64,000 bases of DNA from Hyphomicrobiales bacterium. GTDB taxonomy: Bacteria; Pseudomonadota; Alphaproteobacteria; Rhizobiales; Rhizobiaceae. The notes under the pieces were generated by a model that saw only the letters and a list, made by a program, of their open reading frames with translations, was not told where the DNA came from and did no database searches. The stretch is taken from positions 250,439 to 314,438 of the forward strand of contig UCNG01000020.1 in assembly GCA_900473915.1 (NCBI GenBank), written 5' to 3'. Of the stretch, positions 38,295 to 47,737 are shown piece by piece. Position 1 is the first letter of the stretch; every line of letters begins with the position of its first letter. Made by a program: the position numbers and the translations under genes.

Positions 38295-39599
38295 ATGGCC
38301 AAGACTGATATTGCGCGCCGCGTCTATAATCACGCATGGAAGCTCGATCCCATCGTCCGCAGCCTTCTGGATACGGACTTCTACAAGCTTCTGATGCTGC
38401 AGATGATCTGGGGCCTTTACCCCAAGGTGGACGCAACCTTCTCTCTCATCAACCGCACGACCTCCGTGCGCCTTGCCGATGAAATCGATGAGGGCGAATT
38501 GCGCGCGCAGCTTGATCATGCGCGCACGTTGCGCTTCTCCAAGAAGGAAATGATCTGGCTGGCGGGTAACAGTTTTTATGGCCGCAAACAGATTTTCCAG
38601 CCCGAGTTCCTGAACTGGCTGCATGATTTCCAGCTGCCGGAATATGAGCTGCGCCGCAAGGACGGCCAGTATGAGCTGCATTTCCATGGCGCATGGTCGC
38701 ACACGACCATGTGGGAAATTCCAGCCCTTGCCATCATCAACGAACTGCGTTCGCGCGCGGCGATGAAAAACCTAGGGCCGTTCTCGCTCGACGTGCTTTA
38801 TGCCCGCGCCAAGGCGAAGATGTGGAGCAAGGTCGAACGCCTGCGCCAGCTTCCGGGCCTGAAGATTTCGGACTTCGGCACGCGTCGCCGTCATTCCTTC
38901 CTGTGGCAGCGCTGGTGCGTCGAAGCTTTGAAGGAAGGCATCGGCGATGCGTTCACCGGCACCAGCAACGTGCTGCTTGCCATGGATACGGACCTTGAAG
39001 CGCTCGGCACCAATGCGCACGAGTTGCCGATGGTGCTGGCAGCACTCGCCAAGAATGACGATGAACTGCGCTCGGCGCCTTATCGCGTGTTGCAGGACTG
39101 GAACCGCTACTATGGCGGCAATCTCCTGATCGTGCTGCCCGATGCCTTCGGCACGGCCGCGTTCCTGCGCAACGCGCCGGACTGGGTTGCCGACTGGACC
39201 GGCTTCCGCCCCGACAGCGCCCCGCCCATCGAAGGCGGCGAGCGCATCATCGAATGGTGGAAGTCACGCGGCAAGGACCCGCGCGAAAAGCTGCTGATTT
39301 TTTCCGACGCGCTCGACGTGGATACGATCGAGGAGACCTATCGTCACTTCGAGGGACGGGTGCGCATGAGCTTCGGCTGGGGCACCAATCTCACCAATGA
39401 TTTTGCAGGTTGCGCCCCGAAGGAAATCGAGGGACTGAATGCCATCTCGCTGGTCTGCAAGGTGATCGATGCCAACGGCCATCCGGCGGTCAAGCTTTCC
39501 GACAATCCGCAAAAGGCGACCGGCGATCCCAAGGAAGTGGCGCGCTATCTCAAATTCTTCGGAAATGAGGAGCGGGTGGAGCAGCTCGTCAAGGTCTGA
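38295..39599 (+). CDS. pncB: Nicotinate phosphoribosyltransferase
   Basis: 434 aa from ATG 38295, served by GGAGG at 38285-38289. The open frame reaches upstream through the cgs terminator, which is not plausible. It makes nicotinate mononucleotide from nicotinate and PRPP with ATP (Preiss-Handler NAD salvage). [15 protein letters not shown], the GTSNVLLA phosphate loop and [12 protein letters not shown] match PncB of proteobacteria, and length is typical. Confidence 0.95.
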   Translation: MAKTDIARRVYNHAWKLDPIVRSLLDTDFYKLLMLQMIWGLYPKVDATFSLINRTTSVRLADEIDEGELRAQLDHARTLRFSKKEMIWLAGNSFYGRKQIFQPEFLNWLHDFQLPEYELRRKDGQYELHFHGAWSHTTMWEIPALAIINELRSRAAMKNLGPFSLDVLYARAKAKMWSKVERLRQLPGLKISDFGTRRRHSFLWQRWCVEALKEGIGDAFTGTSNVLLAMDTDLEALGTNAHELPMVLAALAKNDDELRSAPYRVLQDWNRYYGGNLLIVLPDAFGTAAFLRNAPDWVADWTGFRPDSAPPIEGGERIIEWWKSRGKDPREKLLIFSDALDVDTIEETYRHFEGRVRMSFGWGTNLTNDFAGCAPKEIEGLNAISLVCKVIDANGHPAVKLSDNPQKATGDPKEVARYLKFFGNEERVEQLVKV

Positions 39600-39628
39600 C
39601 GAGTTGCGGCGGATCTATCGGTTTTTAC

Positions 39629-39673
39629 GCATGTCTTTATCCCGAAACCGGTTTCCACTTTCGGGAGACATGC
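39629..39673. repeat. Intergenic palindromic repeat element
   Basis: Outer arms GCATGTCT/AGACATGC and inner arms CCCGAAA/TTTCGGG surround GAAACCGGTTTC, and the element ends in TGCTCTAG. It lies between the convergent pncB and PhzF genes. It has the same core as the element embedded in ccmA and the same plan as those at 9302-9415. Confidence 0.85.
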
Positions 39674-39680
39674 TCTAGCT

Positions 39681-40511
39681 CTATTCCATCAGCCGCGCTG
39701 TGCCGGAAACGCGAATGGAGCCGCCGCGCTCATTGCCGATCTGGGCGCGCAGGTGCGACGGGCTGCCCATATCCTCGCCCTGAAACACTTCGATCTCGCC
39801 GCCATGCGGCCAGCCGCTGTCGCGCAGATAAGCAGCAAAGGCAGCGGTCGCGGCACCCGTCGCCGGATCTTCATAAACGCCGCCCGATGCAAACGGGTTG
39901 CGGCTGTGGAAGCGCTTTGGCGTCTCGGAATAGATGAGCAGGATCGTCGTCCAGCCCTGCCGGTTCATCAGCGTGCGCCCGCGCGCCATGTCGTAGTGCA
40001 TTGAGGCGAGCTTCTCGCGTGAGCGAAGCGGCAGCACGATATGGTCCGCCCCGGCGTGGATCAGCGCAGGTGCAAGACCGGGCGCCAGATCGTCCTTTTC
40101 GAAACTGAACAGTGCCAAAGCCTGCTCCACTTCCGCGTCGTTGGCCGCACGCTGGCGGGTTGGCGGCGATTGCAGGCTCGCCGCAAACAGCTCGCCTTCC
40201 TTGCGGCCATCGACGCTGATATCGCCATTGTTGAGCTTGAGCGCGAAGCGCCCGTCGCCCTCGCGCATGGCCAATGCAGCGCCGAGAGCAATGGTGGCAT
40301 GGCCGCAGAACGGAACTTCCATTTCGGGCGCAAAATAACGAACGCGCCAGCTGTCGCCTTCCGGCGCGGCAAAGGCGGTTTCGGAAAAGCCGACATCCTT
40401 GGCGATTTTCTGCATGTCTTGCGGGGAGGGCAGGTGATCGGCGATCAACACTCCAGCGGGATTGCCACCCTGATTGCCTTGCGAAAAGGCAGCAATGCGC
40501 AACACGTCCAT
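39681..40511 (-). CDS. PhzF-family isomerase/epimerase-like protein
   Basis: 276 aa. The PhzF N-terminal pattern is intact: FSQGNQGGNPAGVLI, the catalytic glutamate E44 in GFSETAF, and FCGHATIALGAAL. The second half carries GGVYEDPATGAATAAFAAYL. Members isomerise or epimerise small metabolites; the substrate here is unknown. A good GAGGAGA site precedes the ATG. The nearest neighbours on the same strand are the methyltransferase and kinase genes. Confidence 0.9.
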   Translation of the reverse strand: MDVLRIAAFSQGNQGGNPAGVLIADHLPSPQDMQKIAKDVGFSETAFAAPEGDSWRVRYFAPEMEVPFCGHATIALGAALAMREGDGRFALKLNNGDISVDGRKEGELFAASLQSPPTRQRAANDAEVEQALALFSFEKDDLAPGLAPALIHAGADHIVLPLRSREKLASMHYDMARGRTLMNRQGWTTILLIYSETPKRFHSRNPFASGGVYEDPATGAATAAFAAYLRDSGWPHGGEIEVFQGEDMGSPSHLRAQIGNERGGSIRVSGTARLME

Positions 40512-40576
40512 GGTTTCTCCTCGCCAGTCTGATTCGTGTCCCGCCCACCCCTATAAAGAGCGTGAAATGTGACGGG

Positions 40577-41314
40577 TCAAGCCGTCTGTCGGCTAGCGGA
40601 AACTATCAACAACATAGGCCGCTCCATTTCCTCCGACAGGGCTGGCCATGCCGCGATCTGCTCTGGCGACGGACGCCATTCCTCCAGTTGGTGAATGAAA
40701 AACCCGGCGTCGATCAGCGCATTGACCGTGGTGCTGAGACGGCGGTGATATTTGATGACGCCTTCGGCCAGCCAGTCGGTTCGCCGCTCGCCCTCCACGG
40801 CATAATGATCGACTGGCCAGCGCTTCTGGCCCTGCTTATCCTCGATCCAGCCCGGCGCAAATGGCGCCATGAAGATCGGATGCTCGATCGTGAATACGAA
40901 ACGGCCTTCCGAACGCAAGCCCGCATGGATCGTTTTCAAAAGACGCGGGAAATCGCGGATATAGTGAAAGGCGAGCGAACTATAGACGAGATCGAAGCTC
41001 GCTTCCGGAAGCTCCAGCTCCTCCATATCTGCCTGAATATAGCGAACAGCATCGTCCTTGGTGTCGCGGCGCGCGCGTTCGAGCATGTTTTCCGAAAGAT
41101 CATAGCCGATGACGGAAGCGGCACCCTGCTCGCGGGCAAAGCGGCAAAACCAGCCAAAGCCGCAGCCGAGATCGGCAATGTCGCGGCCTTTCAGGTCGGG
41201 CAGAAGCGAACGGACAAAAGGCCATTCCGGTGCGCCTTCCAATCCATGGACCGAGCGCGGCAGCTGGCTGTAAGCGGTGAAGAAATCGTCGCGGTCATAA
41301 ATATTCTGAGCCAT
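40577..41314 (-). CDS. Class I SAM-dependent methyltransferase
   Basis: 245 aa from the ATG at 41314; a longer frame (41359) would overlap the kinase stop. SAM-binding motif I is DIADLGCGFGWF (about 45-56). Motif II is IGYDLSENMLERARR and the post-II acidic residue lies in QADMEELELP. It resembles ubiquinone/menaquinone-type and small-molecule methyltransferases. The substrate is unknown. It begins 20 bases after the kinase gene and is probably cotranscribed with it. Confidence 0.87.
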   Translation of the reverse strand: MAQNIYDRDDFFTAYSQLPRSVHGLEGAPEWPFVRSLLPDLKGRDIADLGCGFGWFCRFAREQGAASVIGYDLSENMLERARRDTKDDAVRYIQADMEELELPEASFDLVYSSLAFHYIRDFPRLLKTIHAGLRSEGRFVFTIEHPIFMAPFAPGWIEDKQGQKRWPVDHYAVEGERRTDWLAEGVIKYHRRLSTTVNALIDAGFFIHQLEEWRPSPEQIAAWPALSEEMERPMLLIVSASRQTA

Positions 41315-41334
41315 GATCTCGCTCGTTCCGTGCG

Positions 41335-42261
41335 TCAATCCTTCATCTCGTGCGCCCATGGCGGGTTTGCCCCTGCGCGCGAGACGGTCACGGCAGCAGC
41401 CCGGACTCCCAGCGCGACAGCAGAGTGAATCTGGTCTTCGGAAAGGTCTGCAAGCGCATCCTTGTCGAGCAGACCCTGATTGTGAAGGCTGGCAAGGATG
41501 CCTGCATTGACCGTGTCGCCCGCGCCAACAGTGTCGACCACATCCACTTTCACGCCCGGCACGTGCACGGTTGCCTTGGCTGTATAGGCATCGGCCCCAT
41601 GCGCCCCCTTGGTGATGACCACCAGTTTAGGCCCAAGCTTCAGCCATTCGGCGGCGATCTCGTCGTGGCTGCCCTTTTCGCCGAACCAGGCAAGATCTTC
41701 GTCGGAAAGTTTCACGATATCGGCAAGCGCGATCATGCGCTTCATGCGCTTGAGATGCTTTTCACGGTCGCTGATGAAGCTTGCGCGGATATTGGGGTCG
41801 AGGAACATGACGCGCCTCGGTGCCTCGCGTGTCATCAGCGCTTCATAGACACTGCCGCACGGTTCGGAAATCAGGCTGATGCAGCCGAAAAGCATGGCAT
41901 CGACGGCATCATCGACATAGGGCATGTCGCTTTCTGTGAGCATGCGGCCTGCGCTATTTTCATCGTAGAAGGCATAACGTGCCTGCCCGTCAACCAGACG
42001 CACGAAAGCCAGCGTGGTGGGACGATCCGAGATTGCGGCGAAGGAATAATCGACATTGGATCGCGCCAGATTATCGCGCAGCACATCACCGAAGAAATCC
42101 GACGAAATGCCGGAAAAGAAACCGGTCGGAACGTCAAGACGCCCAAGCGCGATGGCCGTATTGAAGACCGAGCCGCCCGCGAAGGGCTGGAAGGCGGTTT
42201 CGCCCGCTGCGGTTTCGCGTGGCAGCATGTCGATCAGGGATTCACCGCAGCATAGGATCAT
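41335..42261 (-). CDS. PfkB-family sugar kinase, probable fructokinase
   Basis: 308 aa. N-terminal CGESLIDMLP and GGSVFNTAIALGRL, the DPNIRASFI segment and C-terminal DTVGAGDTVNAG (anion hole and catalytic aspartate) place it in the ribokinase/PfkB family. GESLID plus DPNIR resembles fructokinases. Cytosolic. Upstream of the methyltransferase on the same strand. Confidence 0.87.
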   Translation of the reverse strand: MILCCGESLIDMLPRETAAGETAFQPFAGGSVFNTAIALGRLDVPTGFFSGISSDFFGDVLRDNLARSNVDYSFAAISDRPTTLAFVRLVDGQARYAFYDENSAGRMLTESDMPYVDDAVDAMLFGCISLISEPCGSVYEALMTREAPRRVMFLDPNIRASFISDREKHLKRMKRMIALADIVKLSDEDLAWFGEKGSHDEIAAEWLKLGPKLVVITKGAHGADAYTAKATVHVPGVKVDVVDTVGAGDTVNAGILASLHNQGLLDKDALADLSEDQIHSAVALGVRAAAVTVSRAGANPPWAHEMKD

Positions 42262-42348
42262 GTAGACACAACTCAGTTGTTAAATCGATTGAAACAAACA
42301 TAAACACAAAAGCGCGGAGAATTTCAATCTTCGCACCTTGTTTGGATG

Positions 42349-43140
42349 TCAGACGTGCTGGCCGCCATTGATATGAATTTCCGAGCCGGTCACATAGGAT
42401 GAAGCTTCGGAGCAAAGGAAGTAGATGGTTTCCGCAACTTCCGATGTCTTGCCAAGGCGCCGCATGGGAAGCTGTTCCACCAGCTTGTCGGTGCCCGGCG
42501 AAAGGATCGCCGTATCGATTTCGCCCGGTGCAATGGCATTGACGCGGATGCCATAGGGGCCGAAGTCGGACGCCATTTCGCGGGTCAGCGCGGCCAATGC
42601 GGCCTTTGACGTTGCATAGGCGGTTCCGGCGAAGGGGTGCACGCGGCTGCCCGCAATCGAGGTCACATTGACGACCGAGCCCTGTGCTGCTTCCAGCTCC
42701 TTGAACAGGCCGCGCGCCAGCATGATCGGCGCCATGAAGTTGACCTGGAACACGTCGCGCCAGACGGCCATAGGCGTTTCGATGGAGTTCATGCGGCGTC
42801 CGCCCTCGGCCTTGGGCGAGATGCCTGCATTGTTGACCAGTGCATGAAGCTTGCTGCCATCTGCTTCCAGACGGCGGCGGATTTCGGCAATTGCCTTGCC
42901 GACGTCTTCCTGATCGGCCAGATCGACCTTGATGTGATCTTCCGGGCCGGCGGGCCACGGGCAATTGTCGGAAAAATCCTGTCGCGAGCAGGTGATGACG
43001 CGCCACCCGGCACGCGAAAAACGCTTGACTGTCGCGTGGCCGATGCCACGGCTGGCCCCGGTCAGGACCAGTGTTTTGCGCTCGGCATCCGCCTTGGGAG
43101 TATCGGAACCGGCAACGGCTGTTTTGGTGACTTGGGACAT
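42349..43140 (-). CDS. SDR-family oxidoreductase
   Basis: 263 aa from ATG 43140 (GAGCGAGG upstream). Nucleotide loop TGASRGIG (27-34), NNAG near 103-106, catalytic S161, Y175 and K179 (YATSK). The C-terminus GSEIHINGGQHV is that of classical short-chain dehydrogenases. The 20-residue polar N-terminal extension is unusual. The substrate is unknown. Confidence 0.9.
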   Translation of the reverse strand: MSQVTKTAVAGSDTPKADAERKTLVLTGASRGIGHATVKRFSRAGWRVITCSRQDFSDNCPWPAGPEDHIKVDLADQEDVGKAIAEIRRRLEADGSKLHALVNNAGISPKAEGGRRMNSIETPMAVWRDVFQVNFMAPIMLARGLFKELEAAQGSVVNVTSIAGSRVHPFAGTAYATSKAALAALTREMASDFGPYGIRVNAIAPGEIDTAILSPGTDKLVEQLPMRRLGKTSEVAETIYFLCSEASSYVTGSEIHINGGQHV

Positions 43141-43266
43141 GGAAACCTCGCTCTCCAATCTTGAATAGACCAAGCCGCTCAAGAATTCGAGAAGAATTAG
43201 CAAGCTTGCATTGAGGCGGCTTCACTTGATCGCGAGGAAGGCCGCCAGCAGGCCGGCATCGGTTAT

Positions 43267-45573
43267 CTACTGCGAATTGCCCATGATGATATCGAGCAAT
43301 GTCGTGGATTTTCCCGACTGCTGCGGTTGTCCTACGTCGCCGGGCGGCATCGGGCGATAATTATCATTGGCATTGGCGGGGTATGTGGCCGCGCCGGGCT
43401 GTTCGGCAAGCGGATAGCCTGCCTGGCTTGATTGCTGGATGCCGCTGCGAACCGGAGAATCCGGCGCAGGCGGCCAATAGCCGTCATCGCCATTGCCCGC
43501 TATCGGCTGGTTGCCATAGGAATCCTGCGGCATCATGTTTGGATCGTAAGGCGCGTTCGGATCGATGCCGTCACTGCCGCCGGGAACAACGTTCTGGATG
43601 TCGTAGTGGCCCGGAAGCTCTGCAATGGGCACGCCTTTGTGTGCTTCCTTCATGAAGCTTTTCCAGGCTGCGACGGGAAGCGTCGCGCCGAATACGCGCT
43701 TCATCCCCTTGCCGTCATCATTGCCGAACCATACGCCGGTGGTGAGATTGGCCGTATAACCGACAAACCACGCATCGCGGAAATTCTGGCTGGTGCCGGT
43801 CTTGCCTGCGGCGGGCCAGCCGAAGGCGGCGCGCTTTGCGGTCCCGTCCTCCACGGTGCGCCGCAGCATCGCATTCATCATGCCGACATTGCGCTCGTCG
43901 ATGACGCGCGGCCCAACGCCGTCTTCCTTCTGGTAAAGAACCTTGCCGTCCGCGTCCGTTACCTTGGTGATGAAATAGACCGGCGCACGATAGCCGCCAT
44001 TGGCAAAGGGCACATAGGCATCGGTCAGTTCCAGCAATGTCACTTCCGATGTGCCAAGGGCCAGCGAGGCATTGGCTTCGAGCTTGGACTGAACGCCGAG
44101 CCGATGCGCAGTGTCGATCACCGTCTGCGGGCCGACTTCCATCACGAGCTGCGCGGCAACCGAGTTCAGCGAATGGGAAAGCGCGGTCGCGAGCGTGACC
44201 TGCCCCATATATTTGCCGTTATCGTTGCTGGGCGTCCATTTGCCGATGCGGACCGGGGCGTCATTGCGCACCGAGTCCGGCGTCCTGCCCTGTTCAAGCG
44301 CCGTCAGATAGACGAAGGGCTTGAAGGAGGATGCGGGTTGCCGGCGGGCATCGGTGACACGGTCGAACTGGCTCGTGGCGTAATCCACACCGCCGACCAT
44401 GGCGCGAACCGCGCCGGTGCTGTCGATGGAAACAAGCGCGCCCTGGCTGGCATTCATCTTTTTGCCGTTCTGGGAAATCTGGTCCTTGATCGCTTCTTCG
44501 CCAGCGCGTTGCAGATTGAGGTCGATCGTGGTCTGAACGGTGATGTCGTCTTTCGTTTCGCCGATCAGTTCGGGAAGCTCGGCTACTACCCTGTCGGCGA
44601 CATAGTTTTCCGAGCCTTGCCAGTAGGACGACGCGCGCGTCATCGGCTCGCTCTCGGCGATGGCCATCTGGCTGTCATCAATCATGCCTTCCTCACGCAT
44701 CGCGCCCAGCACCAGCTTGGCGCGCGCGGCGGCGGCTTCGGGATCCCGGGCAGGCGACAGGCGCGAGGGCGCTTTCAGGAGACCGGCAAGTGTTGCCGCT
44801 TCCATCAGGTTCACGTCCTTGGCCGACTTGGCGAAATAGCGCCGCGACGCCGCATCGACACCGAAAGCGCCGGAACCGAGATAGACCCGGTTCAGATACA
44901 TTTCCAGAATTTGGTCCTTGGTATATTTATGCTCGAGCCACAGCGCGAGCATGACTTCCTGCACCTTGCGCTCCAGCGTGCGGTCGGGAGAAAGAAACAG
45001 GTTCTTGGCGAGCTGCTGGGTGAGTGTCGATCCGCCCTGGACCGCGCGGCCCGAAACGACATTGGTTACAACCGCGCGGGCCAGACCGATGGGGTCGATG
45101 CCGAAATGCGAGTAGAAGCGCCGGTCCTCGATTGCGATGACGGCCTTCGGGATAAAGGGCGACATTTCATGCAGCCCCACGGCCTCGCCGCCGGTGGTGC
45201 CGCGATTGGCGATCAGGTTTCCGTTGACATCGACGATGCGCACATTGGGCGGTCGGTCGGGAATGGCCCAGTCGGTCGTCGGCGGCATCTTGGCGGCGAA
45301 ATAGACAAGCATGCCGGCAAAGGCGATGCCGCCCCAAAGTCCAAGCACCAGGCACCAATAGATCGAACGGCGCAGGAAGCCGAAAAAGCCGCGCGGCTTT
45401 CTTTTGCCGCGTCGCGAAGAACGTGGTTCAGCTTCGTTTGGTTGCCTGCGTCGGCGCTGCTGTGCGCGTGCCATGCGGTCCTCCTCATCGACACGAAAAA
45501 CCTCGTCATCTTTTTTCTCTTCGCCACCGAAGGAAGGTTCGATGCGCCGGTTTTTGTCGTCACGCGATGCCAT
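43267..45573 (-). CDS. Class A penicillin-binding protein (PBP1A type)
   Basis: 768 aa from the ATG at 45573 (MASRDDKN). A basic, disordered cytoplasmic tail leads to one TM (about 70-95). The GT51 glycosyltransferase follows with EDRRFYSHFGID, GGSTLTQQLAKNL and RKVQEVMLALWLE. The transpeptidase has S415xxK418 (SSFK), the SLN motif and KTGT. A C-terminal proline/asparagine-rich tail of about 100 residues ends the protein. It polymerises and crosslinks peptidoglycan in the periplasm. Confidence 0.94.
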   Translation of the reverse strand: MASRDDKNRRIEPSFGGEEKKDDEVFRVDEEDRMARAQQRRRRQPNEAEPRSSRRGKRKPRGFFGFLRRSIYWCLVLGLWGGIAFAGMLVYFAAKMPPTTDWAIPDRPPNVRIVDVNGNLIANRGTTGGEAVGLHEMSPFIPKAVIAIEDRRFYSHFGIDPIGLARAVVTNVVSGRAVQGGSTLTQQLAKNLFLSPDRTLERKVQEVMLALWLEHKYTKDQILEMYLNRVYLGSGAFGVDAASRRYFAKSAKDVNLMEAATLAGLLKAPSRLSPARDPEAAAARAKLVLGAMREEGMIDDSQMAIAESEPMTRASSYWQGSENYVADRVVAELPELIGETKDDITVQTTIDLNLQRAGEEAIKDQISQNGKKMNASQGALVSIDSTGAVRAMVGGVDYATSQFDRVTDARRQPASSFKPFVYLTALEQGRTPDSVRNDAPVRIGKWTPSNDNGKYMGQVTLATALSHSLNSVAAQLVMEVGPQTVIDTAHRLGVQSKLEANASLALGTSEVTLLELTDAYVPFANGGYRAPVYFITKVTDADGKVLYQKEDGVGPRVIDERNVGMMNAMLRRTVEDGTAKRAAFGWPAAGKTGTSQNFRDAWFVGYTANLTTGVWFGNDDGKGMKRVFGATLPVAAWKSFMKEAHKGVPIAELPGHYDIQNVVPGGSDGIDPNAPYDPNMMPQDSYGNQPIAGNGDDGYWPPAPDSPVRSGIQQSSQAGYPLAEQPGAATYPANANDNYRPMPPGDVGQPQQSGKSTTLLDIIMGNSQ

Positions 45574-45777
45574 GTCAGTCTGGATCCGCCCACCCGCTCG
45601 CCGGTCCAATCGTGATGCGGACCGGTCAATTTCAATGTTGTTGAGTGCTTTACGGGATTTTGCGCCGAAAAAGCAAACAAGGGCCTAATCCGGTGCAGGG
45701 TAAATGCGGCAGTTTGAAGGGGTGTAGGCTGTAGTGACGAATTAACTTGTGGTTTGCAGCCTAAATCAGCCATGCAC

Positions 45778-45808
45778 AAAAAAGGCCCCACCCGAGTGGA
45801 GCCCTTTC
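45778..45808 (-). terminator. Terminator of first Omp25-family gene
   Basis: A stem of about 11 bases (CCAC/GTGG core, flanked by GGCC-type pairs) with an A-run on the plus strand, i.e. a T-run for minus-strand transcription. It is 23 bases past the stop codon. Confidence 0.8.
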
Positions 45809-45830
45809 CTGTTTGTAAGCTTTGTATTGC

Positions 45831-46523
45831 TTAGAACTTGTAGGCGATGCCGAGGCGGATATCGTTGGTCTTGTAGGAGCCTCGGGTGCTGATATCGCCA
45901 AAATCGAAGTCATTGTTACCGAAATCGGTGTAGCGGTATTCAAGGCGCAGCAGGATATTGTCGGTCGCCGCATAATCGATGCCCGCACCTGCGGTCCAGC
46001 CGGTCAGCGTCTTGCTATCGCTGTAGCTATAGTTGTCGCCAATGGCCACGGAGTTCTTGACGCTGCCGAACGCCACGCCACCTGCGATGTAAGGCATGAA
46101 ACGGTCAATCGCGTAACCGGCACGCGCGCGCACCGCGCCCGACCATTCCAGTTTCGATTCAAGCGAGGTCTGGATCGGGCGGCCGCCGACGCTGAAATAG
46201 TCGTGTGTTTCCTTCAGGCCGTTATAGTCGAAATTGCCGTCGATACCGAGGATGACATTATTGCCGATGTCGAAATTGTACCCGGCATAGACGCCACCGA
46301 TGAAGCCGTTCGGCTTGAATTCGGAATAGCTGTCGAAGTCGCCATCCAGCTTGCCGCGACCCCAGCCCCAGCCGATTTCGCCACCAATATAGGCGCCGCC
46401 CCACGAAAAGACCGGCGCTGCGAACGGAGCAGGTTCCTGCGACATGATCGCGTCCGCTGCAAAGGCACTGCTGCTAGCGGCAATTGCGATAAGGGATGCG
46501 CTAAGAATGACTTTAAGATTCAT
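45831..46523 (-). CDS. Omp25/Omp31-family outer membrane protein (first of tandem pair)
   Basis: 230 aa. The signal peptide covers residues 1-22 (SSAFA-AD). The mature protein is an eight-strand beta-barrel starting WGGAYIGGEIGWGWG and ending LRLEYRYTDF...RLGIAYKF with C-terminal phenylalanine for BAM recognition. It is close in sequence to the next gene (APYIAGGVAFGSVKNS-type segments in both), so they arose by tandem duplication. These correspond to the omp25b/omp25c-type paralogues of Brucella, but I cannot say which is which. A separate terminator and promoter region imply independent expression. Confidence 0.9.
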   Translation of the reverse strand: MNLKVILSASLIAIAASSSAFAADAIMSQEPAPFAAPVFSWGGAYIGGEIGWGWGRGKLDGDFDSYSEFKPNGFIGGVYAGYNFDIGNNVILGIDGNFDYNGLKETHDYFSVGGRPIQTSLESKLEWSGAVRARAGYAIDRFMPYIAGGVAFGSVKNSVAIGDNYSYSDSKTLTGWTAGAGIDYAATDNILLRLEYRYTDFGNNDFDFGDISTRGSYKTNDIRLGIAYKF

Positions 46524-46559
46524 GGAAGGGCCCTTTGAAATATATGTCAGTGAATATCC

Positions 46560-46745
46560 ACCAAGGATATAAGTTCGTTTGCCGTCAATGTATGTAGTAA
46601 AATGGCAACATAAAATAATTACTGATTATTTCGGAGTAATTTCATATTATATATTTATCAAATACTAATATTATTTATTTAGGAAAAGCAATTATACGCT
46701 AATATTCTTATGGGTGTTGTTCAAGTTTTTGTCATGGCACCCAAA
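46560..46745 (-). promoter_or_regulatory. Very AT-rich upstream region of the first Omp25-family gene
   Basis: About 180 bases rich in A/T (ATATT, TTATTTATTT, TAATATT tracts) between the two omp genes. This is unlike any other intergenic segment here except the RT gene. AT-rich promoter DNA is a typical target of xenogeneic silencers or MucR-type regulators, so it may mark silenced or phase-controlled expression. Confidence 0.45.
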
Positions 46746-46748
46746 CAA

Positions 46749-46774
46749 AAAAGGCCCCGCATGCGGGGCCTTTT
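46749..46774 (-). terminator. Terminator of second Omp25-family gene
   Basis: A 26-base perfect palindrome AAAAGGCCCCGCA/TGCGGGGCCTTTT, 21 bases beyond the stop codon, with T-runs on both strands. Confidence 0.9.
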
Positions 46775-46795
46775 CGAAACTCGGTTCAATCCGAA

Positions 46796-47485
46796 TTAGA
46801 ACTTGTATGCAACGCCGAGACGAACTTCGTTGGTCTTGAAGTCCTGATTGATGTTCAGGCCGCCGAAGTCGATGTCCTTGTCACCGTAGTCGGTGTAGCG
46901 GTATTCGAGGCGAACGATCAGGTTGTCGGTTGCCGCGTAGTCGACGCCGGCGCCAGCGGTCCAGCCGGTAAGCGTCTTGCTTTCGGAGAAGCTTCCGACG
47001 CCATCAATGCTGCCGCTGTTCTTGACACTGCCAAAGGCCACGCCGCCAGCAAGGTAAGGCATGAAGCGGTCAACCGCATAGCCGACGCGGGCACGAACGG
47101 CACCGGACCAGCGAAGCTTGGTTTCGAAGTCGCCGACTGCGAGATCGCCGTTGAAAACGTCGACGCCCTTGGAAACGTCGTTATAGGTCACATCACCGTC
47201 GATACCGAGAACGATATTGTTGCCGAGATCAAAGTTATAACCGGCATAAACGCCGCCGAGGAAGCCGTCTGGCTTGATGTCGCCAAAGCTGTAGATATCG
47301 CCGTCGAAGTTCGACTTGCCCCAACCGTAGCCGATCTGGCCACCGATGTAAGCGCCGGTCCAGGTGAAGGACGGAGCAACCACAACAGGGGCTGGTTCCT
47401 GTTCGATGACGGCGTCGGCAGCCTTTGCGCCCGTAGCGGCCACAAGGGCGACAGTCGATGCAAGAAGAAGGGCCTTGAGCTTCAT
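46796..47485 (-). CDS. Omp25/Omp31-family outer membrane protein (second of tandem pair)
   Basis: 229 aa from ATG 47485, which has AGGAGG seven bases upstream (an 11-codon upstream extension is ignored). The signal peptide ends GAKA-AD. The barrel repeats the paralogue's plan: WTGAYIGGQIGYGWG, GGVYAGYNFDLGN, RWSGAVRARVGYAVDRFMPY and C-terminal RLGVAYKF. It is surface-exposed and antigenic in Brucella relatives. The paralogue downstream keeps the same order of strands but differs in loops. Confidence 0.9.
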   Translation of the reverse strand: MKLKALLLASTVALVAATGAKAADAVIEQEPAPVVVAPSFTWTGAYIGGQIGYGWGKSNFDGDIYSFGDIKPDGFLGGVYAGYNFDLGNNIVLGIDGDVTYNDVSKGVDVFNGDLAVGDFETKLRWSGAVRARVGYAVDRFMPYLAGGVAFGSVKNSGSIDGVGSFSESKTLTGWTAGAGVDYAATDNLIVRLEYRYTDYGDKDIDFGGLNINQDFKTNEVRLGVAYKF

Positions 47486-47737
47486 GATAAACCTCCTAAA
47501 GGAAAGTCTCAGAACCAATATTTGTCCCTAATATAAGCGATTACTGCCAAAAGTCTGTAGCAAACGGGACACATCAAGCGGAATGTGACAGAAGCAATAC
47601 ACGTTCCTGTGATTGCCTTGTGATGAGTCTTGATATGATCGAGGCGCAATATGGCGCAGGTTCACGCAAGTCCTTCGGTATGTGATTATGCCGCCGTTCG
47701 GGTTATAGAGAGCGGGAAAACTTGCCGGGGGCCGCAA

